Source of the DNA: Ignavibacteriota bacterium
Lineage (GTDB): Bacteria > Bacteroidota > Ignavibacteria > Palsa-1295
Length of the DNA stretch: 64,000 bases
Direction: 5' to 3'
Assembly (NCBI GenBank): GCA_003151825.1
Contig: PLYO01000013.1
Span: forward strand, 14,632 to 78,631
The notes under the pieces were generated by a model. It was given only the letters and a program-made list of their open reading frames with translations. It was not told the origin of the DNA and made no database searches. Of this stretch, positions 30,098 through 38,031 are shown one piece after another; positions within the stretch are counted from its first letter, which is position 1, and each line of letters opens with the position of its first letter. The translations under genes and the position numbers were made by a program.

Positions 30098-32323
30098 CTA
30101 TTTTTGACCCGTAAAAAGATCAACACCTTGAGAATCATCCAGTTGCCAGTTATCATGTCCTACGCGATGTGCTAACTTTTCGAGCACGTTAAGAATGGTT
30201 TGTTTTTCGGGTGTTTTTCCATTCTTCAAAAGTGGCATAATATGAAGCACTACGTCATCGAATGATGGGTCTTCCCCCTCTAATCTTTTGCGTCGTAAAA
30301 AGGAAAGTAAATAGTAACCAACTTTAAGATTTAGGTCAATATTAAAAGCGAATTTTGTATTTGGTTTCAGGTAAAATTTATTTGTCGTATTGTCAAATTG
30401 AAAATTGCTGAGTAAGTGTGCCGTGAGATCGGGCACTTCTTTTTTAAGAAGATCAAGAAAGCTAAATTCAAGTCCCTTAATCGTAAGCTCATCATTAATT
30501 TGCTCCAGCGTTGCACCATGATCTCTAGCAATAATTCCCTCGATGGTTTGCTGGATAATCTCGGCAATTTTTTCACCAAGAGCAACCTTCATTATTGTTC
30601 TTGGATTTTTTACCTTGCGAAAATGTAGAATGAGTTGACCGTGAAGAACGGTAAACGGCTTCTGCCTCTTCTTGAACGAAGATTGTCCGCTTTTTTGGGG
30701 AACAGCGGCTACATATTCGAAGCCAACCCGCTCTGCGGCTTGGACGATAATATAGAAATATGCTTGATCTTTGTGTGCAAATACAAAGCTCATCCACCTA
30801 TCATATTTGAGTTTTCGAAACATTTGCTCCAACGATTGATAGAGTAGATCGGAATAAGATTCCCGTGTCAATTCGTGCTCCCCACCCTCAATCGCTTCCA
30901 TTTTGTAGGTTTGCTCCGTTACCTTAAAACCGAGCCACGCATTCCAAAAAAGCGAGAGATCCAGGTATGGGATCTTTGACCCATAGGGATGATCGGTATA
31001 GATATAATCCACGCTCTCATCTGGAACGAAAGAAAGATCGGTTGCGCTTCCGTTTTTGACTATTGCAGTTCGTGCCTCTTCTTCAGAAAGAACCGAAAAT
31101 ATGTCTGCTTTTGCCGTCAAGAGCCGTCTTAGCTTTCCTTCGAATATCTTCATCAATTCCATTTTTCCAGGATCGGGCGCAATACGAAAACGATAATAAC
31201 GGAATGCGCTACTATCACCACCACCCTCAGATTTGGTATAATGGAACGTAAGATTATACTTATTAAGCGTACTGGAAAATGCAAGGAGTAGTTGAGATCG
31301 TACAGGTTCTTTTAATTTTGCTATGAGCGCACGTAAGAGAGCGAGATTCGCAAGCTGTTCTTCGCTGAACAATTCGTGTAGGTACTTAACATCCGCGTTT
31401 CCCATAAGTCTTACTTTCTTGGGATAAAAATGCGAAGCGAGAATTCGTTTTCTGTCCTTCGAGGTGTGAGGTTTGTACCTCTCGTATTCTTGTTGGACTT
31501 TCTCAAAGGCGGAAATTATTCGCGACCCTTGAACAGGCTCAATCAATGTACGAACGATAAAATTTGCTAATGGATTAATGTCAACTTGTATAGCTTGCCG
31601 ATGTTGCATGATGGCTTCGATCATTGTTACACCGCTCCCTCCGAAGGGGTCAAGAACCATATCTCCTGGATTGGTGAAGTTTATGATGTGAGCCTGAACC
31701 ACTTCCCATGCCTGTTTAGTAAAATAAGCATGAACTCCAAAATGTCGTGCAGCCGCCTGCTTTTTAACGTTGAGAATTTCAACAAGCGGTTTCCGTGTCG
31801 AATAACCGGTTTCTGATTTCGATACAACCCGTGATGGCTGTTCTACTCCGAATGCACTGGGTGAAAGTAATGCACGAAGTTCTTTTTCGTGTTCCGCAAT
31901 CTCAGAGAGAAGAAAATATAAAACCGGAGCGTTACTGTCCACCCTAAAAACAATGAACTCGTTTCCGTTACAAAGCCCATAGAGTGGAGCGCGAATCTCA
32001 GGATGTATAGCATAAAAATAAGCCTGTTCCCGATTCGGCCCGGTTTTTATCTCTTCATTTGGAGCCTTTGCATCAAGCACAAAGACGTTTTTACCGTTGA
32101 CAGTAAGAAGATAGTCCGGGATGCTCGTTAGCTGTCTTTCGCTCGTCCCTACGCGAACAAAAGGATGTTGGACATTCACACTGCGACGAATAAGAGCTTT
32201 CCCACGAAGTTTATAGCCAAGCGCGGTTAAGATTGGATGAACTAACTCCTCTCGCACGGAATCCTCTTTGAACTCAGGTTCTTTAAGGAGTGAGAAATCG
32301 AAATCCTGAAACAGCGTATTCAT
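30098..32323 (-). CDS. One-polypeptide restriction-modification enzyme (PD-(D/E)XK plus methylase)
   Basis: 741 residues. The N-terminal 150 resemble the HsdR nuclease domain: SVREELVHPILTALGYKLRG, then SIPDYLLTVNGKNVFVLDAKAP, where PD...DAK is the PD-(D/E)XK core. The methylase part has DMVLDPFGGSGVTMIEAIM (SAM motif I) and YTDHPYGSKIPYLDLSLFWNAW, motif IV with DHPY where DPPY is usual. A C-terminal 150-residue region may read the target. Nuclease and methylase in one chain fits a type IIG-like system that cuts unmethylated invading DNA. It probably arrived by transfer, since it abuts the stump of a T9SS gene. The promoter box touches the ATG. Confidence 0.82.
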   Translation of the reverse strand: MNTLFQDFDFSLLKEPEFKEDSVREELVHPILTALGYKLRGKALIRRSVNVQHPFVRVGTSERQLTSIPDYLLTVNGKNVFVLDAKAPNEEIKTGPNREQAYFYAIHPEIRAPLYGLCNGNEFIVFRVDSNAPVLYFLLSEIAEHEKELRALLSPSAFGVEQPSRVVSKSETGYSTRKPLVEILNVKKQAAARHFGVHAYFTKQAWEVVQAHIINFTNPGDMVLDPFGGSGVTMIEAIMQHRQAIQVDINPLANFIVRTLIEPVQGSRIISAFEKVQQEYERYKPHTSKDRKRILASHFYPKKVRLMGNADVKYLHELFSEEQLANLALLRALIAKLKEPVRSQLLLAFSSTLNKYNLTFHYTKSEGGGDSSAFRYYRFRIAPDPGKMELMKIFEGKLRRLLTAKADIFSVLSEEEARTAIVKNGSATDLSFVPDESVDYIYTDHPYGSKIPYLDLSLFWNAWLGFKVTEQTYKMEAIEGGEHELTRESYSDLLYQSLEQMFRKLKYDRWMSFVFAHKDQAYFYIIVQAAERVGFEYVAAVPQKSGQSSFKKRQKPFTVLHGQLILHFRKVKNPRTIMKVALGEKIAEIIQQTIEGIIARDHGATLEQINDELTIKGLEFSFLDLLKKEVPDLTAHLLSNFQFDNTTNKFYLKPNTKFAFNIDLNLKVGYYLLSFLRRKRLEGEDPSFDDVVLHIMPLLKNGKTPEKQTILNVLEKLAHRVGHDNWQLDDSQGVDLFTGQK

Positions 32324-32338
32324 TCTACAAAAATACGA
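32324..32338 (-). promoter_or_regulatory. Bacteroidota-type promoter box at the RM gene start
   Basis: Minus strand CGTATTTTTGTAGA directly before the ATG, as at tkt. Transcription would start at the initiation codon. Confidence 0.5.
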
Positions 32339-32600
32339 ACTTTACTGCCCGTTTTCGAGAATTCCTTTCTTTTTTCGCAAACTAAGGGGTCGCAAACTGA
32401 AGCATGCCCTCAGCTCGACTGGGGGTTTACGCTACATCACTAGGAGGGGGTTCCGTGAACTCCATCCCTCGATCGCTTCAAAAAGCAGATCGCGACTCCA
32501 CGAACGGTCGGGAACCTTGTGGCCGCTGCCGAAGAAACCGATGGACGCAAATAACGTATGGACAAACAGTGCCAAGTGACGTCATTGTAGAATCTTCCCT

Positions 32601-32632
32601 GCTCTGGGACAAGCTAAAGCATGTCCCAGAGC
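32601..32632. repeat. REP-like hairpin with AGCTAAAGCA loop
   Basis: Eleven-base stem GCTCTGGGACA/TGTCCCAGAGC over the loop AGCTAAAGCA, identical to the loop at 2283-2302. A weak third copy (AACTGAAGCATGCCC) lies at 32390-32407. The 314-base gap 32324-32637 holds these and no gene I recognise. Confidence 0.7.
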
Positions 32633-32637
32633 ACATT

Positions 32638-33930
32638 GTGCGCGGGACATTTAGGTCTCTGCGCCACCGGAATTACCGGCTTTTCTTCATCGGTCAGCTT
32701 ATTTCGCTGATAGGGACGTGGTTGCAAAATACTGCGCTGGGTTGGCTTGTGTGGTCGCTGACGCACGATTCGATGATGCTTGGCATCATGAGCTTTCTTA
32801 GCTCGATCCCGGTGCTGTTCTTATCTATTTTTGCCGGCACCGTTGCCGATGAGCATCCCAAGCGGCGCATTCTCATCATTACGCAAGCGTCTGCTGGAGT
32901 GCAGGCGATACTTCTCGCGATCGCCATCTGGACGCACAGTGCGACGGTTATTGTGATCGGCGCGGCAAATTTGTTGTTGGGAATTATCACTGCGTTCGAT
33001 TTGCCGACGCGGCAAGCCTTCGTCGTCGAAATGGCAAGCAAAGAGGATGTGACGAATGCGGTTGCGCTGAACTCTGCCGTGTTCAATTCTGCGCGTCTTA
33101 TCGGCCCGGCATTCGCGGCGTATATTATCTTTGTGCTTTCGATCGGAATGTGTTTTTTCCTGAATGGGATTTCTTATATCGCGGTCATCATTGGGCTATT
33201 GATGATGCGTTTCGACCGCCCGCAAGTCTCCGCGCGTTTGCGCGAAGGAACGCGCGCGGGAGCGATGACGGAAGGAATTAGGTATCTTTATTCGGTTCCT
33301 CAACTTCGCTCGCTGATGTTTCTTGTGATCGGGGTGACGCTGTTTGGATGGAGCTACATGGTCAATCTTCCGGTGGTTGCCGGAAATCTGCTTCATGGGG
33401 GCCCTTCCACGTATAGCGCGCTGCTTTCGGCCAATGGCGCGGGCGCGCTGCTTGCGGCGCTTTCGCAGGCTGCGCTGGCAGGGCGGCTTGATGCGCGTAA
33501 AATGCTCTTTGTGGGCTTGGGAGTTTTTATTCTTGGATTATTGGGGCTTTCGTTCGCTAACACGCTTGCTGCATCGGTTGTACTTTTGGTTTTTATTGGG
33601 TGGGGCCTCATTACATTTTTTATTACCGCCAATACGACGCTTCAGCGTCGTGCTCCGGACGAACTTCGCGGCCGTGTGATGAGTATCTACTCGTTCGCAT
33701 TCGCGGGTCTGGTCCCGTTTGGATCCTTGCTTGCGGGTTGGGTTGCTTCGCAGTTCGGCGTGGCAGACGCCTTCCGGCTCAATGCGTTCCTGCTTTCGTG
33801 CTTTGCAATTCCCGCATTTCTCTTCATCCGAAAGCTTCCCCGGCTGTCCGCCACGCGCGAAGAGGCCGTCCGCGAATTGCTCGTGGGCGAACAGGAGGTT
33901 TTTGAGGCGGAACAGATTTCGCGCGGATAG
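32638..33930 (+). CDS. MFS exporter (EntS/MFS_3-like)
   Basis: Inner-membrane major-facilitator protein with about 12 helices; 430 residues from the GTG at 32638. The family start FRSLRHRNYRLFFIGQLISL is followed by GTWLQNTALGWLVWSLT, the loop motif TVADEHPKRRILI, and the second-half RRAPDELRGRVMSIYSFAF. EntS-like exporters expel siderophores or drugs; the substrate here is unknown. The frame is open to 32404, but those residues run through REP sequence and do not resemble an MFS N-terminus. The neighbouring REP type is shared with the acidobacterial-looking first 5 kb, so transfer is possible. Confidence 0.88.
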   Translation: MRGTFRSLRHRNYRLFFIGQLISLIGTWLQNTALGWLVWSLTHDSMMLGIMSFLSSIPVLFLSIFAGTVADEHPKRRILIITQASAGVQAILLAIAIWTHSATVIVIGAANLLLGIITAFDLPTRQAFVVEMASKEDVTNAVALNSAVFNSARLIGPAFAAYIIFVLSIGMCFFLNGISYIAVIIGLLMMRFDRPQVSARLREGTRAGAMTEGIRYLYSVPQLRSLMFLVIGVTLFGWSYMVNLPVVAGNLLHGGPSTYSALLSANGAGALLAALSQAALAGRLDARKMLFVGLGVFILGLLGLSFANTLAASVVLLVFIGWGLITFFITANTTLQRRAPDELRGRVMSIYSFAFAGLVPFGSLLAGWVASQFGVADAFRLNAFLLSCFAIPAFLFIRKLPRLSATREEAVRELLVGEQEVFEAEQISRG

Positions 33931-33970
33931 GCTTTGATAGACCGTACATTGCCGCCACACGCAGCCCATC

Positions 33971-34381
33971 ATGATTGCCTTTCTGCTATTACGAGGGAAA
34001 GAATTCAGCTTACCCGATGACGTGAGCGCCGCGATCATTGGCCTTTTCTTTGGCCTGATCTGTGGCCTGTTTTATTATCAGCACTATCAAAAGCCCTATT
34101 TCTGGGCCTTTTCGCTCGCGGGTGGACTGGTATTCACGCTCCTGTCGCATGCCATTTTTTTGAAGGAGTTTACCGTCGATGACGCGAGTGGGATTCAGCT
34201 TACGATTGCGTCTTTTGCAATCCCGTTTGCGCTCACGTTGGCGCTGAATCACGGCCTGTATTATTTAAAGCGAAACAAACGCAAACGGCGGCCGAGACGG
34301 CGGGAGACCGATTCCTTTTTCGAGATGCCGGCTTCCAGCGACGCCTTGCGCGCAAATGAAACAGGAGAGGATGTCGCATAA
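33971..34381 (+). CDS. Small membrane protein, unknown function
   Basis: 136 residues with four hydrophobic segments (IIGLFFGLICGLFYY, YFWAFSLAGGLVFTLLSHAIF, IQLTIASFAIPFALTLALN) and a very basic tail segment (KRNKRKRRPRRRET), so the C-terminus is likely cytoplasmic. It follows the MFS gene by 40 bases. No family recognised. Confidence 0.6.
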   Translation: MIAFLLLRGKEFSLPDDVSAAIIGLFFGLICGLFYYQHYQKPYFWAFSLAGGLVFTLLSHAIFLKEFTVDDASGIQLTIASFAIPFALTLALNHGLYYLKRNKRKRRPRRRETDSFFEMPASSDALRANETGEDVA

Positions 34382-34382
34382 G

Positions 34383-34739
34383 ATGAAATACCTGCTCCCC
34401 ATTTTGCTATCCACGCTGTTCGCCGGATGTTCCGTAGCTCCGGCGATTCAGGAGCGAATGATTATCGCGCCGCACGCCATCGTTTTTCCATCGTCCACTT
34501 CGGATTCAGCGGTCTCGATTACCCACTCCTGCACGTGCCCATTCTCGTGGAACGCCACTATTTCGCCGTCCATCGATACGGCGTGGCTTACCTTCCAAAC
34601 ATCCATGACGGGCGATAAATCGGACGTGCCCATTTCCATCCATCGGTCACTTCTGACTGCGGACACTAATCGGGCCACGATTCTGATTCTCTCGAATAGT
34701 TATGGGAATGATTCCATTGCGGTAACGGCGATTCGATAA
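34383..34739 (+). CDS. Small lipoprotein with BACON-like domain
   Basis: 118 residues from ATG 34383; MKYLLPILLSTLFAGC is a lipoprotein signal with Cys 16. The rest, with CTCPFSWNATISPSIDTAWLTF and ANRATILILSNSYGNDSIAVTAI, has the WLxx...SGxxxxxxxI pattern of BACON-type beta-sandwiches. It begins at the stop of the membrane protein before it and ends one base before plsC, which faces it. Confidence 0.6.
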   Translation: MKYLLPILLSTLFAGCSVAPAIQERMIIAPHAIVFPSSTSDSAVSITHSCTCPFSWNATISPSIDTAWLTFQTSMTGDKSDVPISIHRSLLTADTNRATILILSNSYGNDSIAVTAIR

Positions 34740-34740
34740 G

Positions 34741-35466
34741 TTATTCGAGCATTGCTCTCACGCGCCGTTCTGCTTCTGTCATGAGGCGGACTTCCTCGGC
34801 GCGCTCGGAGGAGGTGGATTCGAGCCGAATTTCGTTTGGATAAATGGGTTCGCCAATTCTGATTTCAGCCCGGCATCCCCATCGCGGAAGCCATTTATTG
34901 CGCGGCAAAATGTGATACGAGCCAATGATTGCCACGGGTAACACCGGCACCTTCGATTCCACTGCTAAATGAAACGCGCCGCGCTTGAAATGCTGCATGG
35001 CGCCGTCGGCCGTTCGCGTCCCTTCGGGAAAAAAGAGAACGGATGCGCCATCGCAAATTCGTTCCACGGCACGACGGATCATACGCGCAGCATGCTTGGG
35101 ATTCGAGCGATCGAGAATGAGAAACGGCCCGACCAGCAGCGCCCAGCCCCAGATAGGAATGCGCGTTAGCGAGCTGCGCAGCGTCAGCCGAAGATTGTCC
35201 GGAATATAGGCGAGCAGGATAGGGATGTCCATATAACTCGAGTGATTCGCGGCATAGACGTAGTTTTGTCCCGGCTGAATATGTTCCGCGCCGCGAAGCT
35301 GAACCCGAATACCGAACGAGAGGAGACACGATTTGCTCCATAGCCGCGCGAGCCAAAGATATGTTTTACCGCTCCGATCGACGAGCGCGGCGATCACGGA
35401 GAAGACCGAGCAGACGACCGTCGAGACGAGGAACAGTCCCGCGCCCAAAATGGAGAGCAAGATCAC
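34741..35466 (-). CDS. plsC: 1-acyl-sn-glycerol-3-phosphate acyltransferase
   Basis: Acylates lysophosphatidic acid in phospholipid synthesis at the inner membrane. The catalytic NHSSYMD (HX4D), the FPEGTRTADG substrate site and the LPVAIIGSYHILPRN block are all present in order. 241 residues, one N-terminal membrane segment. It overlaps the lipoprotein gene upstream by 4 bases (ATGA), so it is the last gene of a four-gene minus-strand unit. Confidence 0.92.
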   Translation of the reverse strand: MILLSILGAGLFLVSTVVCSVFSVIAALVDRSGKTYLWLARLWSKSCLLSFGIRVQLRGAEHIQPGQNYVYAANHSSYMDIPILLAYIPDNLRLTLRSSLTRIPIWGWALLVGPFLILDRSNPKHAARMIRRAVERICDGASVLFFPEGTRTADGAMQHFKRGAFHLAVESKVPVLPVAIIGSYHILPRNKWLPRWGCRAEIRIGEPIYPNEIRLESTSSERAEEVRLMTEAERRVRAMLE

Positions 35467-36107
35467 TGTAGCGATTCCAATCCCTTCAAGTCCACCTGCT
35501 CGGCAATGCGGCGGACTTCGTTGATGTTATCCGCGCCGTCCTCGACAATCGAGACGACAAAGCGGCTTCCCGGAAAGAGCGTGATCTCTCCGTGTGGCTC
35601 TTTTTTCTCCATGGACTCAACGGCCCGGCAACCGGCAATGGTAGTCGTTTCCGTGCGTTCGTCGTTGTTATCGTCGAGATACGTTCCTTTGAATTTTTGC
35701 CACGGATCGTAGAGGTAGGGGACGTACGCAAAATCGTCGACCTGGACTTTCAGTTTTTTCGTTCCCATGACAAAATTTTGCGCGACGCGCGAGCGGTTGA
35801 AATTGTCGCGTACCTGAATTTCTTTTTGCAGCTCGCCCTGCGGCGTCCAACCTGGCAGCTTCGGAAGAAACGCTTGTAGCCGGTTGGGTTCGATGGCTTT
35901 TGCCATCGGCGGAAGATTAGACTGCGTGGTATCGGTTTTGGCTTGCGTGGTATCTTTCGGAGGCGATTTCATTCCCACGGTATCGCTCGACGCCCGGAGG
36001 GTATCTAAGGCCATAGGAAGCGGTTCATTGCGGCGGCATCCGTCCGACGGGACCCATACGACCCATAGTATGAATGCGAAAAGCCCATATCGACTAAAGT
36101 ATCTCAT
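35463..36107 (-). CDS. Exported protein of unknown function (lipoprotein-like)
   Basis: 214 residues from the ATG at 36107, which overlaps the ZIP stop by 4 bases (ATGA). A hydrophobic lead (GLFAFILWVVWVPSDGC) could be a lipoprotein signal, although SDGC is an imperfect lipobox. A Thr/Lys-rich linker follows, then a compact domain with LQAFLPKLPGWTPQGE...GTKKLKVQVDDFAY and a C-terminal IAGCRAVESMEKKEPHGEITLF. The pattern (self-contained domain tested for strong residues) resembles proteins annotated as DUF4252/LpqN-like, but I do not assign it. Confidence 0.65.
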   Translation of the reverse strand: MRYFSRYGLFAFILWVVWVPSDGCRRNEPLPMALDTLRASSDTVGMKSPPKDTTQAKTDTTQSNLPPMAKAIEPNRLQAFLPKLPGWTPQGELQKEIQVRDNFNRSRVAQNFVMGTKKLKVQVDDFAYVPYLYDPWQKFKGTYLDDNNDERTETTTIAGCRAVESMEKKEPHGEITLFPGSRFVVSIVEDGADNINEVRRIAEQVDLKGLESLQ

Positions 36108-36856
36108 AGACCTGCCAATGTATTTAAAAAATGAGCGCCAATCCAAAAAAGGAGCATCCCAAGAAACACCAAGAGTGGTGCGCTGCGTCCCTTCCGGCGG
36201 TTGATTTCCGGAATGAGATCGGCGGCTCCGACATACACCGCGCTTCCGGCACTGAACGCAAAAAGAAAGCCAATGAGCCGCGCGTCGATCGAAACAAACA
36301 GCAGCACGAAGAACGCGCCGGCAAGCGTCGCGGCCGGAAGCAGGAGATTGGCTATACGCTCGGCTCGGCGTGTTTTTTGGCCGGCCCGCATGACGCTCGC
36401 AACGGTAAGGCCTTCCGGAACTTTATGCAGCAGCACGGCGACGAACACGAGCACGCCAATGGTGGATTTCACCTGCATGGCCGCGCAAATGGACATCCCA
36501 TCGAAAAACGCATGAACGCCAAGCCCACCGATGGCGCCAAAGAGCGAGTGTGAAGCAAGCGATGCCTCCTGATGCGTCTCCTCGCCAAAGTGCATGTGCG
36601 AGGAAAGAATATGCTCGAACAAATGGAGCGCGCTGAAGCCGGTGAGCATGGCGAGTAACGCAAATTCGTTCCGTCCGGCCAGCAGGAGACTTTCCGGGAT
36701 GAGTTCCAAAAACGCCAGCGCAAGTAGGAATCCCGCGCCGAGCGCAAGCAGCGCGCTTTCGACCGCCTGCGGCCACGCTTTTTTTCTTTGGACGAGCAAC
36801 CCACCGCTCACTTGAGCGAGCGCTGCAATAAGAGAAAGAAGGACTCCGAGAAGCAT
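36104..36856 (-). CDS. ZIP-family metal transporter
   Basis: Inner-membrane divalent metal carrier (zinc or iron class). 250 residues, about eight helices. The metal site is in HAFFDGMSICAAMQVKSTIG and LHKVPEGLTVASVM; a cytoplasmic His-bearing loop (SSHMHFGEETHQEAS) is in the usual place. It is the second gene of the 37339-34741 unit, 6 bases after the secreted protein and overlapping the next gene. Confidence 0.9.
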   Translation of the reverse strand: MLLGVLLSLIAALAQVSGGLLVQRKKAWPQAVESALLALGAGFLLALAFLELIPESLLLAGRNEFALLAMLTGFSALHLFEHILSSHMHFGEETHQEASLASHSLFGAIGGLGVHAFFDGMSICAAMQVKSTIGVLVFVAVLLHKVPEGLTVASVMRAGQKTRRAERIANLLLPAATLAGAFFVLLFVSIDARLIGFLFAFSAGSAVYVGAADLIPEINRRKGRSAPLLVFLGMLLFWIGAHFLNTLAGL

Positions 36857-36862
36857 TCCGAG

Positions 36863-37339
36863 TTAAAAGCTTCCCAGCAAAAGTTTATCGCCGATCGGAT
36901 AAAATACCCAGTTTACCGTCCGCTGTTTTTTACCGCTCGAGTGAACGATCACATACGTATGCCGCTGCCCGGATGGAGTTTCTTTCGTTTTATAGACGGT
37001 ATAATATTGCTTGCGGGTATCGGCATAATCGTGAAAAAGCTTCTCTATTTTTGCGATTACATCGGTCACATATTGCCGCTCCACCGGATTCGAAAGGTTC
37101 ACGGCATGGATCCACGTATTGCCGGAATCTTTATAGACAATGAGCAGTGCCGCGCTATCGACATTGTTTGTTTCGGCATAGCGTTTTAAATCCATGATTT
37201 CCGAGAAGGCGAGATCGGAAAGCGAATCGCGCACTACAGCCGAAAGCATCACGATATCCGTGCGGGGTTTATTGCCAATACCGCCCTGCGCACATGCGAG
37301 CGAAGGAAGAAGGACGAATAAAAAAAGAAATTTTTTCAT
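36863..37339 (-). CDS. Secreted protein of unknown function
   Basis: 158 residues; signal peptide MKKFLFLFVLLPSLACA. The mature part is mixed helix and strand (AALLIVYKDSGNTWIHAVNLSN, HTYVIVHSSGKKQRTVNWVFYPIG) with no motif I know. It is the first gene of the operon with ZIP, lipoprotein and plsC. A RAYT/REP cassette lies right upstream. Confidence 0.6.
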   Translation of the reverse strand: MKKFLFLFVLLPSLACAQGGIGNKPRTDIVMLSAVVRDSLSDLAFSEIMDLKRYAETNNVDSAALLIVYKDSGNTWIHAVNLSNPVERQYVTDVIAKIEKLFHDYADTRKQYYTVYKTKETPSGQRHTYVIVHSSGKKQRTVNWVFYPIGDKLLLGSF

Positions 37340-37354
37340 ATTGAAAGAAACGTG

Positions 37355-37382
37355 TGGCAGCGGGAGTATACTCCCGCTGCCA
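37355..37382. repeat. Perfect 28-bp palindrome (REP) beside RAYT
   Basis: TGGCAGCGGGAGTA followed by its exact reverse complement. It pairs with 37982-38009 (shared TGGCAnCGGGAnTA); the two bracket the transposase gene. Confidence 0.9.
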
Positions 37383-37399
37383 GAAAGACCTTAAAAACA

Positions 37400-37963
37400 T
37401 TACCCGAAGTTTAAAATGTCAGGCGCCAGATAAGTATAAGCCCACTCGCGCCATTCTTTTACCAAACCGGCCTTCACGGGATTATGCAGAATATATGCAA
37501 TAATCCGTTCCCATTCACCGGAACGAATAATATGATCGTAGCTTCCCGCTTGCCAGAACGCCTCGCTATGACCGAGATGCTGATTACAGTGGAATGCCGT
37601 CGGCTGTTTAATGCGCCGCATTGCCTGATCGAGCCGTAATGGCTTTATCGGCGAGAGCACAATATGAACATGATTCGACATTACGGTGAAACAATAAAGC
37701 CTGTAACTTCTTGGGGCTTCCTCAATGATATGATTATACACCAGCTTCGCCAACGATTCATCTTTCAACCATGTGGGGCCACTGGACGATGCATCGAGCG
37801 CGCGGTCGTAAGTGCTAAATTTGCGATTCAATTTTAATTTTTGAATCACTTCTTTCGGCAAGGAACCGGCCAAACGAAACGTTACGAAATATACCGCGCC
37901 TTCGCGCTGCAAATGCGGAAGGCCTCGACGATAATAGTTAGTATCGGAATTGATTTTTCTCAT
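37400..37963 (-). CDS. REP-associated tyrosine transposase (RAYT)
   Basis: Y1-family single-strand DNA transposase that handles REP hairpins. HuH motif NHVHIVL and the tyrosine helix WERIIAYILHNPVKAGLV are intact; N-terminal GLPHLQREGAVYFVTFRLAG is typical. 187 residues from the ATG at 37963 (MRKINSDTNYYRRG); the frame runs open to 38044 but through the REP. The gene has perfect palindromes 18 bases to each side. It looks whole. It sits between an operon and aldehyde dehydrogenase and breaks neither. Confidence 0.93.
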   Translation of the reverse strand: MRKINSDTNYYRRGLPHLQREGAVYFVTFRLAGSLPKEVIQKLKLNRKFSTYDRALDASSSGPTWLKDESLAKLVYNHIIEEAPRSYRLYCFTVMSNHVHIVLSPIKPLRLDQAMRRIKQPTAFHCNQHLGHSEAFWQAGSYDHIIRSGEWERIIAYILHNPVKAGLVKEWREWAYTYLAPDILNFG

Positions 37964-37981
37964 ACGTGAAAGTGTTGTGTA

Positions 37982-38009
37982 TGGCACCGGGAATATATTC
38001 CCGGTGCCA
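37982..38009. repeat. Perfect 28-bp palindrome (REP) beside RAYT
   Basis: TGGCACCGGGAATA followed by its exact reverse complement. Counterpart of 37355-37382; three pairs of bases differ, all with compensating changes. Confidence 0.9.
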
Positions 38010-38031
38010 CACAAACATTTTAATTTTAAAA

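Noticed and set aside
30098-32323. Type I restriction subunit HsdR
   Set aside because: The chain has the HsdR-like nuclease domain but no helicase motifs; a methylase follows instead.
32404-32637. N-terminal extension of the MFS gene
   Set aside because: It reads through two REP-like sequences and lacks similarity to MFS proteins; GTG at 32638 starts the conserved FRSLRHRNYRLFF.
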